This document shows positions 21,385-31,579 of a stretch of 64,000 nucleotides of DNA, in pieces. The first letter of the stretch is position 1; every line of letters starts with the position of its first letter. The notes under the pieces are model-generated. The model was not told where the DNA came from. It ran no database searches and was given only the letters and a program-made list of their open reading frames with translations. The position numbers were made by a program, and so were the translations under genes. Origin of the DNA: Prosapia bicincta (taxonomy: Eukaryota; Arthropoda; Insecta; Hemiptera; Cercopidae); assembly GCA_036971475.1 (NCBI GenBank), contig JBAIZL010000005.1:241507823-241571822 (forward strand), read 5' to 3'.

Positions 21385-23147
21385 CAGTGATGTGACTAAC
21401 AGTCATTTCACATTAACACGTGAAACTGTAATTGAAATAACTTTAATTTTAAACCGTGATTTTGACGTTTAACTGTGATTGTCAGTTACTATTAGTTATT
21501 GAAGTTAGGTAATGATATGTCAGTATGATGGTTTTATATTAATTAATAGTTGTGTTAACAACTATGTTAACAAGATGAAGGTTTTTAAGTAAATTATCAA
21601 AATGTTACTAAAAATGTAAATAATATTTATAAAAATTTCTGTGATTTCAATTCTCATGCTTTTCTTCACACCTTTTGTTATCCTATATTTTATTACATAG
21701 AAGAAAAAAATAGTTTAAAAATAGCAATACGTAAATTTTTGTCAATTATGAATATTAGATTTCAAAAATCGGAAAGACTTTATAGGCTAAATGTTAAAAA
21801 ATGTTATTTTAATTTATTAATTGAAAAAAATATTTCCTAAAATAATATTTAAAGTTTTGGACTCAATCGGAGTACCGCTGAATTGTAGATCTGCTTCATG
21901 ATAGTTTTTATTATTTGAAAAACTGTATTAACAATTGCCATTAACTAAAATTAAAACAAATTTATTTAAACTAGATTGTTGAATAAAAACATATTTTTAT
22001 TAACGGTCGAAAATCTGTTCTTTATATATATATATATATATAAAGAGAGTCTGAGATAATAGTAGGAACTGAACAACGCACATAAGTATAAAGTGTGTGT
22101 GAAAATAGTAAGACTAAAAGAGTTAGCAAAAACTGTTTTGTGTTTTCATAAATATTAAATAAGGAATTTATTTATAGTTTGAACTTTTATTTATTATTTG
22201 GTATAGTGTCATGTAACTCAATACAGTACAATTCATATACTATATTAAAAGTCTTCCAACAAAGAAATGTAGGTATTTTATAGATATTTTGCCTAATATA
22301 AATTTTTTTTCATATTATTGCTGGTTGTAATAACAGTAATAACTATAACAGTTATTTACCATAGGTTCTTCTTGTGGCCAAGTAACATGAGGTTGTGAAA
22401 CAGGAATGGAAAACTTCATTGAAAGTGTCTGGTGCTTTGAGGTTATGTGGCTTTTTAAATTTGATTTGAAGTTTTGAAAGAAAACTTATCTTTACAGATA
22501 TACAAGACGTCATTTGACTTTCCTTATCATTTTCGTTCTTAGTAAACAATGTCCAAATTACGCTCCGATTTTGTCTTCTGCTGTTTCTTTTGTTTACTCT
22601 AGTCATTTCACATTGAGACACGGACTGTATTTATAATACTACGTACTATAATACTAAAAATAACACCTAAAAATAATCGACTTAAATGAAACAAATTATT
22701 TATAAATGAGTATGGAACTACTTCGAACAAAACTGTTTCAGACCTATCTTTAACGATCACAATCACAACATCACGGGTCGCCGACTCAAATCACCGTCAC
22801 AGTGAGTGAGAAAAAGAAACTGAGAATCACATAGTAAACAAACAGGTTCTAATTTCTGGCTCATTCCATTATTTCCGTTTGTCAAATCAGTGACTGACTC
22901 ACATTCCACTCTGACCCCAGGCTCCCCCTCATACACTAAGGATAGTTTACGATCGACGACCTTCGCCTATCTGGGTTTGACCATTGTCAACAGTTTATGT
23001 CCCGCTTCACGGGTAAGTGATTTTCAACTTCGTCACAGTTTAGTTAGGCAAGAACCTGCAACTTCATCTCGCTACGAAACAGGTCGAACTGTGATTTACG
23101 AATAACAGTGACTAAATCACAGGTTTCCAAATTACTTCCCATTACTG
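21385..23147. mobile_element. hAT-like non-autonomous element (1,763 bp) inside the inverted repeat
   Basis: The insert starts CAGTGATGTGAC and ends in the complement of CAGTAATGGGAAG, giving imperfect ~13-bp terminal inverted repeats of the CAGTG/CAGTA type typical of hAT elements. It is bordered by 8-bp near-duplicates and splits a repeat whose halves match on either side, which independently fixes both ends. Subterminal regions repeat 'gtgattt', 'tcac' and 'cagt' motifs. A (TA)n tract lies at 22,024-22,041. The longest minus-strand frame (22,352-22,621) has no recognisable transposase motif, so the element probably relied on an enzyme encoded elsewhere. Superfamily assignment is inference from end sequence and duplication length. 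Confidence 0.65.
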
Positions 23148-23155
23148 CAACAAAC
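23148..23155. repeat. Probable 8-bp target duplication, right copy
   Basis: CAACAAAC; see the left copy at 21,377-21,384. The uninterrupted left arm of the same inverted repeat contains CAACAAAT at the equivalent place, so both sides trace to one original octamer. Confidence 0.6.
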
Positions 23156-23232
23156 TAGATGAGAAACGTTGCATTAATTAAATAAAACTTCTTTGACTCG
23201 ATATTCAACCGGTTTATCATTATTTAATATCT
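23156..23232. repeat. Outer part of the interrupted right arm
   Basis: Contains GAAACGTTGCA followed by 'gatattcaaccggttta', the reverse complement of the left arm at about 21,020-21,080. It is displaced from the inner right arm only by the hAT-like insert. Confidence 0.85.
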
Positions 23233-24234
23233 GTATATATGTTCTTACGGGCAATCTCATATCAATTTGTACGGGTTCAAATATAAATGTTTACCATCTG
23301 ACGCCAAACAGTAGTATGTGGAATCTGCAGCTCGCAAGAAACATGACGAGGCCTGTTGGGAATACTTTGTCTCACTTGCTCACTTTGTAAGGAAATTTCG
23401 TTGTACTTCTTCGCTGATTTTGGTTCTTCAAACTAAAATACATATCTAACACGCTTGGGTGAAGTGAATGCAGTAATATTATTAATGCAGCTACCGCTAG
23501 CGCTCGTTACGGGCCGATTCGGTACTAGCGACCTACGCGGGTCAAAGCTTGGTACGTTTCAGCATAAAATTACACTGAAATCAGCTCTATAGGTTCGATC
23601 AATAAATTTAGCTTAATTTTCAAAAGTTGCAACGTCCTTTTTGAATCAGCTTGTATTATTCTCTTGATGACAGATATATTAAAACGTTGTACGTCTTAAA
23701 AAAATTGTTTGGTAATTAGTTATTTAGAAGTAGGAAAAGAAAATAAAGGCAAGAAACCTCATCAGGTATTCTATATGCCTACACTTTGGCTGCTAATGTT
23801 GAAACAGGCTTATTTATTTTAACAGCAATTATATCAAAATTAGTATTTGTTATTCTTAACTATAAATTAAATCGAGCACTTTGCTACGTCTAAAGAACAA
23901 ATAAGATCCGCATTAGAAACTTTGGAAACAAATAGGGGTGTTGTTTTGAAATACCTTTTTGCGGCAATACTAAAGGCGTTCTGAATATTGCCATACGAGA
24001 GAAACAGAAATAAAGGATACCAATGCTAATGGAGGCTTAAAATATTTATCCAATAAAAAATGTGTAGGCTGAATGAACACAATATTGTTAAAACATCTAC
24101 AACGTCCGTAGTATTGATTGATGCAGAAACTATAACAGAGATTAAGCTGTACATTTTATAGCTAGAATTAAGGAAGAGACATTGTAGGGCATAGCCTATA
24201 GGGGAGATATAGCTTTACAAGTGCAGGCCCGCTT
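23233..24234. other. No gene seen
   Basis: Non-coding. A GC-richer patch at about 23,480-23,560 contains repeated 'gctagcg' and 'tagcga' words but no identifiable element. Confidence 0.5.
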
Positions 24235-25010
24235 AAGTGAAGTAAATCTGGAATCAAGTGGCGTAAAAACTGGCAAAACCGGAGTAAAGAAACTGGAAAC
24301 CCTCTATAATAGAATCTGACTCAAATGGAATAAGAAACTGTCGAAACTGGAGTAAAGAAACTGACAAAATTGGAGTAAATAAACTGGTAAAACTGGATTA
24401 AAGACATTGTTAAAACTGGAGAAAAGAAAATGCTAAAACTGAAGTAAAGGGACTGACAAAACTGGGGTAAAGAAACTGACAAAATTGGAGTAAAGAAACT
24501 GGCAAAACTAGAAAAACTAGATTAAATAAACTGACTAGACTGGAGTAAATAAACTGACAAAATTAGAGTCAAGAAACTGGCGAAACTGGAGTAAACAAAC
24601 TGACAACTTTGGCGTAAATAAACTGGTAAAACTGCTTTAAAGAAATAGATAAAAGTGGAGAAAAGAAACTGAGAAAACTGGAGTAAAGTAACTGACTAAC
24701 TTGGACTGAAGAAACTGGAAAAACTGGAGCAAAGAGACGAACAATATAGGAGTAAAGAAACTGACAAAACTGGAATAAAGAAACTGGCGAAACTGGAGTA
24801 AATAATCTGGTGAAACTGGAGTAAAGAAACTGGTAAAACTGAAATAAAGGAACTTGCGAATCTGGAGTAAAAAATTAGGTAAACTGCAGTAAAGAAACTG
24901 GCAAAACTGGAGTAAAGAGACTGTAAAAACTAGAGTAAAAATATTGGCGAAACTGGAATAAAGAGACTGATAAAACTGAAGTAAAGAAACTGGTGAAATA
25001 ACAAGCAAAA
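24235..25010. repeat. 23-bp degenerate minisatellite, over 30 copies
   Basis: Units of the type 'aactgacaaaactggagtaa' plus 'aga' repeat every ~23 bp with many substitutions. One minus-strand frame of 123 codons crosses the array and is a by-product of the repeat, not a gene. Confidence 0.9.
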
Positions 25011-26739
25011 GAAAGTAAATTAGCAGTTATCGTTTACTTACTAAAGTAAAAACTAGTAGATCGGATGCAAATATGTCATTAGTAGGCCCAAGTGCAGAGA
25101 AAAATAAACATTTGTAAACTCGAGTTTCAGAAGAATGATTTTCAAGTCATGTTTGCCTTTTATACATGGTTTCCATCATCATAACCGGAAGCAGAAGAGA
25201 AAAGAAGGTAGGCTAAAGCTTTTCTTTATTCGTAATGAAATATAGCCTACAGGAACTATCCGTCATAGCGGGTTCTACTGACCAAAGCGCTGTTAGTTTC
25301 CATTGTGTTAATAAAATGATAGCCTTCTGACATAGAAGCAGAACGAATTTCCTTTTTACTACAAATTTCTTTTGGAAATGAAGAATTAACTCACAGAAGG
25401 TAATAAAAGGGACTAAAATTAAATGTTTCTTATAAGTCGTTGTAAAGAGCACGTCGCTCGAAAAACTGAAGAAATATTAAATTAACCGTTCCTACGCTGC
25501 GTTCCCTCCATTTATTAACAACTAAACACAGCTCCCCCTTCGTGTTCTTTGTTTTAATTTGAATTCCGTCTACTCATAATTTGTGCTGAACATTTTTGAG
25601 CCCCGTCCAAGAATTCGGGGAGCGATATCGCTAACTCCCTCTAACTATTGTCGTGCTATTTTTGAATGAACTGTGCACAAACCCAGTATATTACTTCACT
25701 CGCCTTAAACGCCTCTTTAACGAACTATAAATAACAACGTGAACAATAAATTAATTACTTAAATGGACGAGGTGAATTATCTGTTTATTTTAAAACTGAG
25801 CAATGGTTTCTTGGTCATTTTGCGAAATGGGTTTTTTTGTCTCAATAACTTCGTAACGTATCTCAAAAGAATAGTGAATCCAAAAACATTCCAAAGGAAG
25901 GGAAAGACGTACAAATGTTGAGTAAATGACAAGGAATCAAGATCAGAATCAGCAAATTTAGAATAATCTACACTAAGATAGTCACAGACAGATTAGAGGA
26001 TAAAAAATAGAAAAGATTGGAGAAGAACAATCGATGAATACATCATGTCGATACGATAGAGCAGCTAAAAGTCTGACAACTATCCCTAAGGAAAGTAAGT
26101 GTGCTTGTGGCAACTGTGTATGGTGGTAATGATGCCTGATACAAATGGAAGGAAAAATCATAGAAGAACCTAATACCTCGGAAAAACTTATTCAAAGATC
26201 GTAAAATTTACCAAGACTTTTAAAAATATTTTCAAAACAACTGTTCTCTTCTGAGTAAACGGGTGGGAGCGCTTCTCGGATACACGTGTCCATCTGGTCA
26301 CATTATCCTTAATAGATGACTAAAGATACAGGCTGTGGCCCAAGATATAGGGCACCTTGTCTTCACTGCCAGAAAATCAAACTAAGCAAGTCCAGAAATA
26401 ATCTTCTAAACTCTTACACCTTGTTACCTCAGATGGGCAAGTTACATTTTATAACAGTCGATAAATAAAAAAAAATATACAAATATTTTAACTTCGGAAG
26501 AATACAATTGCGCCCTATTACATGGTACACAAAATACAACTAAACATGAAAATGTTTTATAGCTTGGTAGTACCTAGGAAACGATGTTATGAGTGATCGA
26601 CAAGGAAACAAATAGGAAAATGCTACCCACAGAAATGGAGTTATAGGAATAGTGTTGTAGATTAGGTTATATAGTCGCATAAATACAAGCATAAACTATG
26701 AGACAGGTGTAAGAGTTTATTTTTTTAAACAAACATTCC
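25011..26739. other. No gene seen
   Basis: Non-coding DNA of mixed composition. Frames such as 25,213-25,452 on the minus strand show no domain, and no inverted or tandem repeat was recognised. Confidence 0.5.
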
Positions 26740-27605
26740 ATATCGGAAGTGACTCGAGATTGATAGATAAAGAGAATTACCAAAGTGAAGGCTATGAGAA
26801 GAGGAGGGTTGAGCCTCGAAGGACGTAGAGGGATGAAGAAGGTTATCCTGTGATCTGAAAAGATAGAGGAGTGATCTTTGAAGATCGTAGAAGGATGAAG
26901 TGGAGAGAATCTATGACCAGAAAGGCTAAGAGATAGCTGAGTGAGATTCGAAGATTGTAGAAGGATGAAGCGAATAATCATTCAATGACCAGAAGAGGCT
27001 AAGAGACACAAGAGTGAGCCTCGAAAGTCATAAAGGGATAAAGTGAATTTCTAGGACCAGAAGGAGCTAAGAAACAGAGGGGTAAGCTTTGATGGTAGAG
27101 GGATGACAGGGATGAATATGTAAGGGAAAAAGGCTAAGAGAGAGCAGAGTGATAGAAGGTAATAGAAGAATTAGGTAAACGGATCTATGGCTAGAACTGG
27201 AAAACAGAATGGGGACTAAGGCTTGATGGTCATTCAGTGATGAAATGGATGTATCTATTACCTGAAAAAGGTAAGAAATAAAACGGCTAGCCTTGAAAAT
27301 ATTAGAGTGAAATGGAGAGGACCTATAATCTGAAAAGGGTAGCACAGGAGTAAGATTCAAACACCGTATATTGATGAGGTAGATGAACCTGCGAAGAAGA
27401 GGATAAGAGATAGATGTTTGCGCGTGAAGGGAGACCGTAGAAGTATCCATGACCAGAATAGGTTAAGTAATAGAGGAGTGAGTTTAGAAGAACATGGAGG
27501 AATCAAGTGGATGAAACTATGACCAGAAGATGGTAAGAGATAGAGGGGTGTTCCTCTAGATTATAGAGAGAAGAAGTGGAGAGTATCCATGGCCAGAAAA
27601 CGTCG
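26740..27605. repeat. ~70-bp degenerate tandem repeat, purine-rich
   Basis: Repeated words in constant order ('gaccagaa', 'ggctaagaga', 'gagtgag', 'cgaag', 'gtagaaggatgaag') recur about every 65-75 bp roughly 12 times. Divergence is high, so the array is old. Minus-strand frames of 104 and 127 codons inside it arise from the purine bias. Confidence 0.8.
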
Positions 27606-27954
27606 AAGATTATTTTTTAAAGCTCCAAAAATTATTCCTACATGGCGGAATAGTTGCTAAGTATCGTTAGGTGGCCCTGATATAATACAAAGAAAACTAC
27701 TGTCGTCCTAGATTTCTACAATTTTTCAATATTAATTTAATATTGTTTTAAATTTATTTTTGAGAGGAGTGGGATGAAAAAAAATCATATTTTCTTTGTT
27801 CACATTTTCACTTCTTTACAGTGAAAATATAGCTTTTTCATATAGCTTTTGTTTTTGTAATGTGTATACAAATTTAACGTAGATTGGTGTAATAGACCAA
27901 ATCAAATCGAATAAGGTTGGAGATAGTCTACAGTGTATCCTGAAACGCATAGAT
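27606..27954. other. Flank of the TIR element
   Basis: AT-rich, no gene. CAGTG occurs at 27,931 and CACTG at the far side (29,747-29,751), so the element's true ends may lie slightly outside the long alignable arms. Confidence 0.4.
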
Positions 27955-28071
27955 TACACTGGTATTCATTTTTTAAAAATATAATTGCTTCGAGAGTGAA
28001 AACAACTGATTCTGATCAATTGAGATGTCCTGAATTCAGATCTGTTTTTAGTTTTTCTCTATCACGTCAAT
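27955..28071. repeat. Left terminal inverted repeat
   Basis: Inverse partner of 29,636-29,745. Contains 'gaattcagatctgttttt'. Confidence 0.85.
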
Positions 28072-28254
28072 TTTCTTTTTAATCATAAGAATAACTTTTC
28101 TCAAATTTATACTTTTATGAAAAAATCTGATGGACTTCCTAGTATTGATCTACACGATAAACATATATTTATTTCGGTTCTTTATACACAAACTACGTGT
28201 TGATAGGCTTCATAAACATGCAGTTCTTAGGTAATAAATATTTCCCCACTTTAT

Positions 28255-29419
28255 CTACAGTATAAATACCCCTTCGGTATTCCTATGGTGTGGCGCGAAA
28301 TTCACGATCATGTAAGTGACTGTTACTTTTGTTTGACAAATATTCATGGCATAAATACTAAAAACAAACATTTAGTAAAATATCCTAATTTGAAATCAGC
28401 CATTCGACCAATTCCCCATAGTGTTCAAGTGCCAATTCCATCTCCTCCTCAGAATATGGGTTGTACAGACTCCTCCGAATCTGAATCTGAGCCATTGTCA
28501 AATCCTGATCCCACTTTTGAAACAGTTGAGTCTTCTCATTTGCCCGAACAGTTCACACAGAGTGAGCTCAACGATTTAGTCAAAGACTTAAACCTCCTTA
28601 AAATTACTGCAGAACTTTTAGGATCACGATTAAAAGAAAAGAATTTACTTTCCCCCGGCACAACATTTTCATGGTTCAGGCATAGAGAGAGGGAATTCAT
28701 ACCTTTCTTTGCTAAAACAGATAAACTTGTATAGCCTACTGCAAAAACATATAACCTTTGTTTATGGCAATTGGTGTTCAATATAATCCTGCTAAACAAT
28801 ATTGATAAAATTGAGTATCGTAAGCATTCCTGGACAGTGTGTGGGGATTTTAAAGTACTGACGATACTTCTTGGCCAACAATCCGGTTTCACTAAGTATC
28901 CCTATTTTCTCTGTAAGTGGGATAGCATAGCACGATCTGAGCACTGGGAAAGAAAAAACTGGCCCCTAAGAAGGAATCTTGCACCAGGAGCAAAAAAATG
29001 TACTGTCTGAACCCCTAATTTCTAGAGAGAAAGTTCTGTTCATATAAAACTTGGACTTATGAAGCAGTTCGTGACAAGCTTAAGTAATGAAAGCAATATC
29101 CATTTGTACCTTCAAACTAAAATTTCCAAGTAAAAGTGACATGAAACTGAAAGCTGGTGTTTTTGATGAACCACAAATTCGAGAACTCATGAGAGACCGT
29201 GCTTTCACTTTCTCGATGAATGAACTCGAAGCTTCTGCATGGTTGGCGTTTAAGAGGGTAACCGAAAACTTTCTTGGAAACGATAAAACCGAAAATTATA
29301 GGGAAATTGTTAAAGAATGTTTAGGACATTTCAGATACTAGGAAACAATGATGGCAGATTACTGCTGGTGCCTAAAGAGAAATTCCCCTGACCGCCCTAG
29401 AAGAATGTCAAAACGGTAA
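28255..29419 (+). pseudogene. Broken gene of an uncharacterised multicopy arthropod family
   Basis: Homology-like segments appear in order in shifting frames. IPMVWREIHDHVSDCYFC begins at about 28,277, then YPNLKSAIRPIPHS, a Ser/Glu-rich linker, and LNDLVKDLN..AELLGSRLKEKNLL; this frame ends at 28,734. After a shift comes CGDFKVLTILLGQQSG plus TKYPYFLCKWDS (28,771-29,010). After another shift comes PQIRELMRD...AWLAFKRV..NFLGN (29,087-29,341). Finally MMADYCWCLKR lies at 29,348-29,380 and runs to a TAA at 29,417. I recall proteins with this order repeated many times in arthropod genomes, but know no function. Paired cysteines (CYFC, FLC) could bind zinc. Segments expected between the blocks are missing or scrambled. 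Its position between long inverted repeats suggests that it is, or travels with, a transposase. Confidence 0.65.
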
Positions 29420-29635
29420 AAGGTCTCAAGTGTGATATAAACACTAGGTAAGTTTTTTAAATTGTCACTTATTACATTGAATTATTTATTTATTTTATAT
29501 CATCCTTGTTTATTTATAAAAAAATATATTCCGATAACAAATAGACATATATAGAGGTTTAAATTTATTATAGGTACCCATATGTGCAGTAATTGTGAAA
29601 ATTATTATTTTACATTTTTTAAAATTATGTAAAAA

Positions 29636-29745
29636 CCTGACGTGATAGAAAAAAAAACTAAAAACAGATCTGAATTCAGAGCATCGCAATTGACTAAAAT
29701 CAGTTGTTTTCATTCTTGAAGCAAATTTGATGCATACCAGTGTTA
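29636..29745. repeat. Right terminal inverted repeat
   Basis: Inverse partner of 27,955-28,071. It is shorter at the outer end by about 9 bp relative to the left arm. Confidence 0.85.
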
Positions 29746-29751
29746 TCACTG

Positions 29752-30818
29752 ATTAAAGAAATAGAGAAGTGTTTGCCGTTCCAGGAGAAACTATAAACCT
29801 TTGATTGGATTTGATGGCACTTCGTCTCGGTCATCGGTTAGGGGACAACCGCGCGCAATTAAGAACGAGAAATAACTACTGTATGTTGGTTGTACAAGAA
29901 GCACGTACAATTCCTTGTTACGCTTGGTGGCCACAGACAAGGAGGAAGCATTTTGTTAATTTATTGATTAATTACCCACGTACGTGACGCAGCGTGAAGC
30001 CTACAGGCATTTCGAGAACTTGACCTTTCTACAAACATGTTATTTGTTCTCAATTAGCCCTTATTTCATTAGGTTTACGGAAGAAATAGGTCGTTATATT
30101 GAATCCCACTTGGATCTACTGATGTGTCTCTTATCTTAGTACTGCCAGGCACTTTCCTGACAGGCATCCCCTTGCCTCGATCTTTCACACTGAATAGTTG
30201 AATCTAAGGGATTAAGATTCTATAATGCTGTTGTACAATTTGACTGACGAGGTGGATGTAATCGACGATGGATAGGTAATTGGTACCGAAATGGAGTTCT
30301 GGAGTGGTGTTATGGGTTAATACAGCAACCAAAACAAGAATGAAAGTTGGGGCAGATGTTCAACCATTTTATAGGTTATGCTGGAGGACAAGTCATAAGA
30401 GCCGAAAACACATTAATCGTTACTGAATGTAATCCTATCGAAATTATAAGGAACGACAGGTACAGCGGAGATGAAGCGAATGGAGACAAGAAGACACAAG
30501 AGTCTAGAGTCTAGAAGAATGCAGGATGAAAAAACTGCTTGATAAGAACACATTGTCAGACTGTGTCGTCGCGTTTCCGTTTCCTTTTGGCAAGTTCGCA
30601 CGTGTTATCTTTTTGTCTACAAACGCCAGGAAAGATAATACGGGTACAAACTGATCAAATACTTCGCTTCGTAACTGTCAATACAATAGGGTGTTCAATA
30701 CATACGTGGATGTAGCTGCCAAAACACTACATTATAGGATGTTCCCAACTTTCAATAAATAGTTTAACCTAACCATACCTTCTCTTTTATTTACGTTATT
30801 GTCCTTATTAAACCTTTA
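29752..30818. other. No gene seen
   Basis: Mixed-composition non-coding DNA. No domain or repeat was recognised. Confidence 0.5.
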
Positions 30819-30839
30819 TACATATATATATATACATAT

Positions 30840-30930
<91 letters not shown>

Positions 30931-30949
30931 GAGAGAGAGGGGTTCTATA

Positions 30950-31008
<59 letters not shown>

Positions 31009-31027
31009 TGTGTGTGTGTGTATTATA
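30819..31027. repeat. Compound microsatellite TA/CA/TA/GA/GT/TA/GT
   Basis: Successive tracts are (TA), (CA), (TA), (GA) with GG interruptions (about 30,893-30,940), (GT), (TA) and (GT). CA and TA tracts on the left face TA and GT tracts on the right, so the region can fold on itself. Confidence 0.95.
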
Positions 31028-31281
31028 TATAAATTCGAGGCTATTTCTATTTGAGCATATTTGAAAGAAACTGATTAGTCTGGCGCCCGAGAAATGTTTA
31101 CAGCCATACGATATGCAAAGGAAATGAGTCGGGCTTCCAAGATATGTTATATCAAAACGGTTTGTAAAGGAGAAAAATCGGGATTTTTTTCTAATGCACA
31201 GGAACGTATTTCCGTGTAATCCAAGGGATCTCAGTCCCATTTAACTCGAATTATCAGGACTCTACTGTACACATATATGTA

Positions 31282-31282
<1 letters not shown>
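31028..31282. other. Spacer without features
   Basis: Short non-coding interval between microsatellites. Confidence 0.5.

Positions 31283-31314
<32 letters not shown>
31283..31314. repeat. (TA)n microsatellite
   Basis: Pure TA tract directly bordering repeat copy 2. Confidence 0.95.
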
Positions 31315-31319
<5 letters not shown>

Positions 31320-31496
31320 AATAGTTACTATCTGGAGTAGGCCTACATCCGTTCATTCTTCAGTCCATAAATTCGCAGTTCCGACGTTTCGCTAGAATCT
31401 CATCCAGCATTGTCGAGGTGAACCCAACAACAGTAGAAGAGCGAGTGAAGATTCTAGCGAAACGTCGGAATATATGGACTGAAGGAATACGTATCA

Positions 31497-31499
<3 letters not shown>
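31315..31499. repeat. Dispersed (TA)n-flanked repeat, copy 2
   Basis: Matches 5948-6073 closely. Relative to copy 1 it has an extra GGCCTA at about 31,339-31,344, turning 'gtac' into 'gtaggcctac'. It ends with an inverted arm: 'ccgacgtttcgctagaatct' near 31,385 is mirrored by 'agattctagcgaaacgtcgg' at about 31,449-31,468, with a ~46-bp loop. The GAAACGTCGG motif recalls the 3' side of hammerhead-like cores elsewhere in the window. Non-coding; (TA)n on both sides. Confidence 0.85.
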
Positions 31500-31578
<79 letters not shown>

Positions 31579-31579
31579 A
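31500..31579. repeat. (TA)n(GT)n microsatellite
   Basis: About 55 bp of TA followed by about 24 bp of GT. Confidence 0.95.

Larger units (their letters stand above)
27955..29745 (+). mobile_element. DNA-transposon-like unit with ~105-bp TIRs around an uncharacterised gene
   Basis: The left arm (27,955-28,071) and right arm (29,636-29,745, reversed) align from 'acactggtat' through 'gaaaacaactgatt' and 'gaattcagatctgttttt' to 'ctatcacgtca', at very roughly 85-90% identity apart from a small length difference near the outer end. Between them lies a broken gene of an unknown multicopy family. Long terminal repeats bracketing a single gene are the layout of a cut-and-paste element. No convincing target duplication was found on either side, so the exact ends are unresolved. 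The arms are diverged and the gene is broken, so this copy is inactive. Confidence 0.7.

Noticed and set aside
24637..25008. 123-codon minus-strand frame rich in Phe, Leu, Tyr and Ser
   Set aside because: Lies wholly in the 23-bp minisatellite, whose composition avoids stops in that frame.
27067..27450. 127-codon minus-strand frame
   Set aside because: Product of the purine-rich ~70-bp tandem repeat; no domain.
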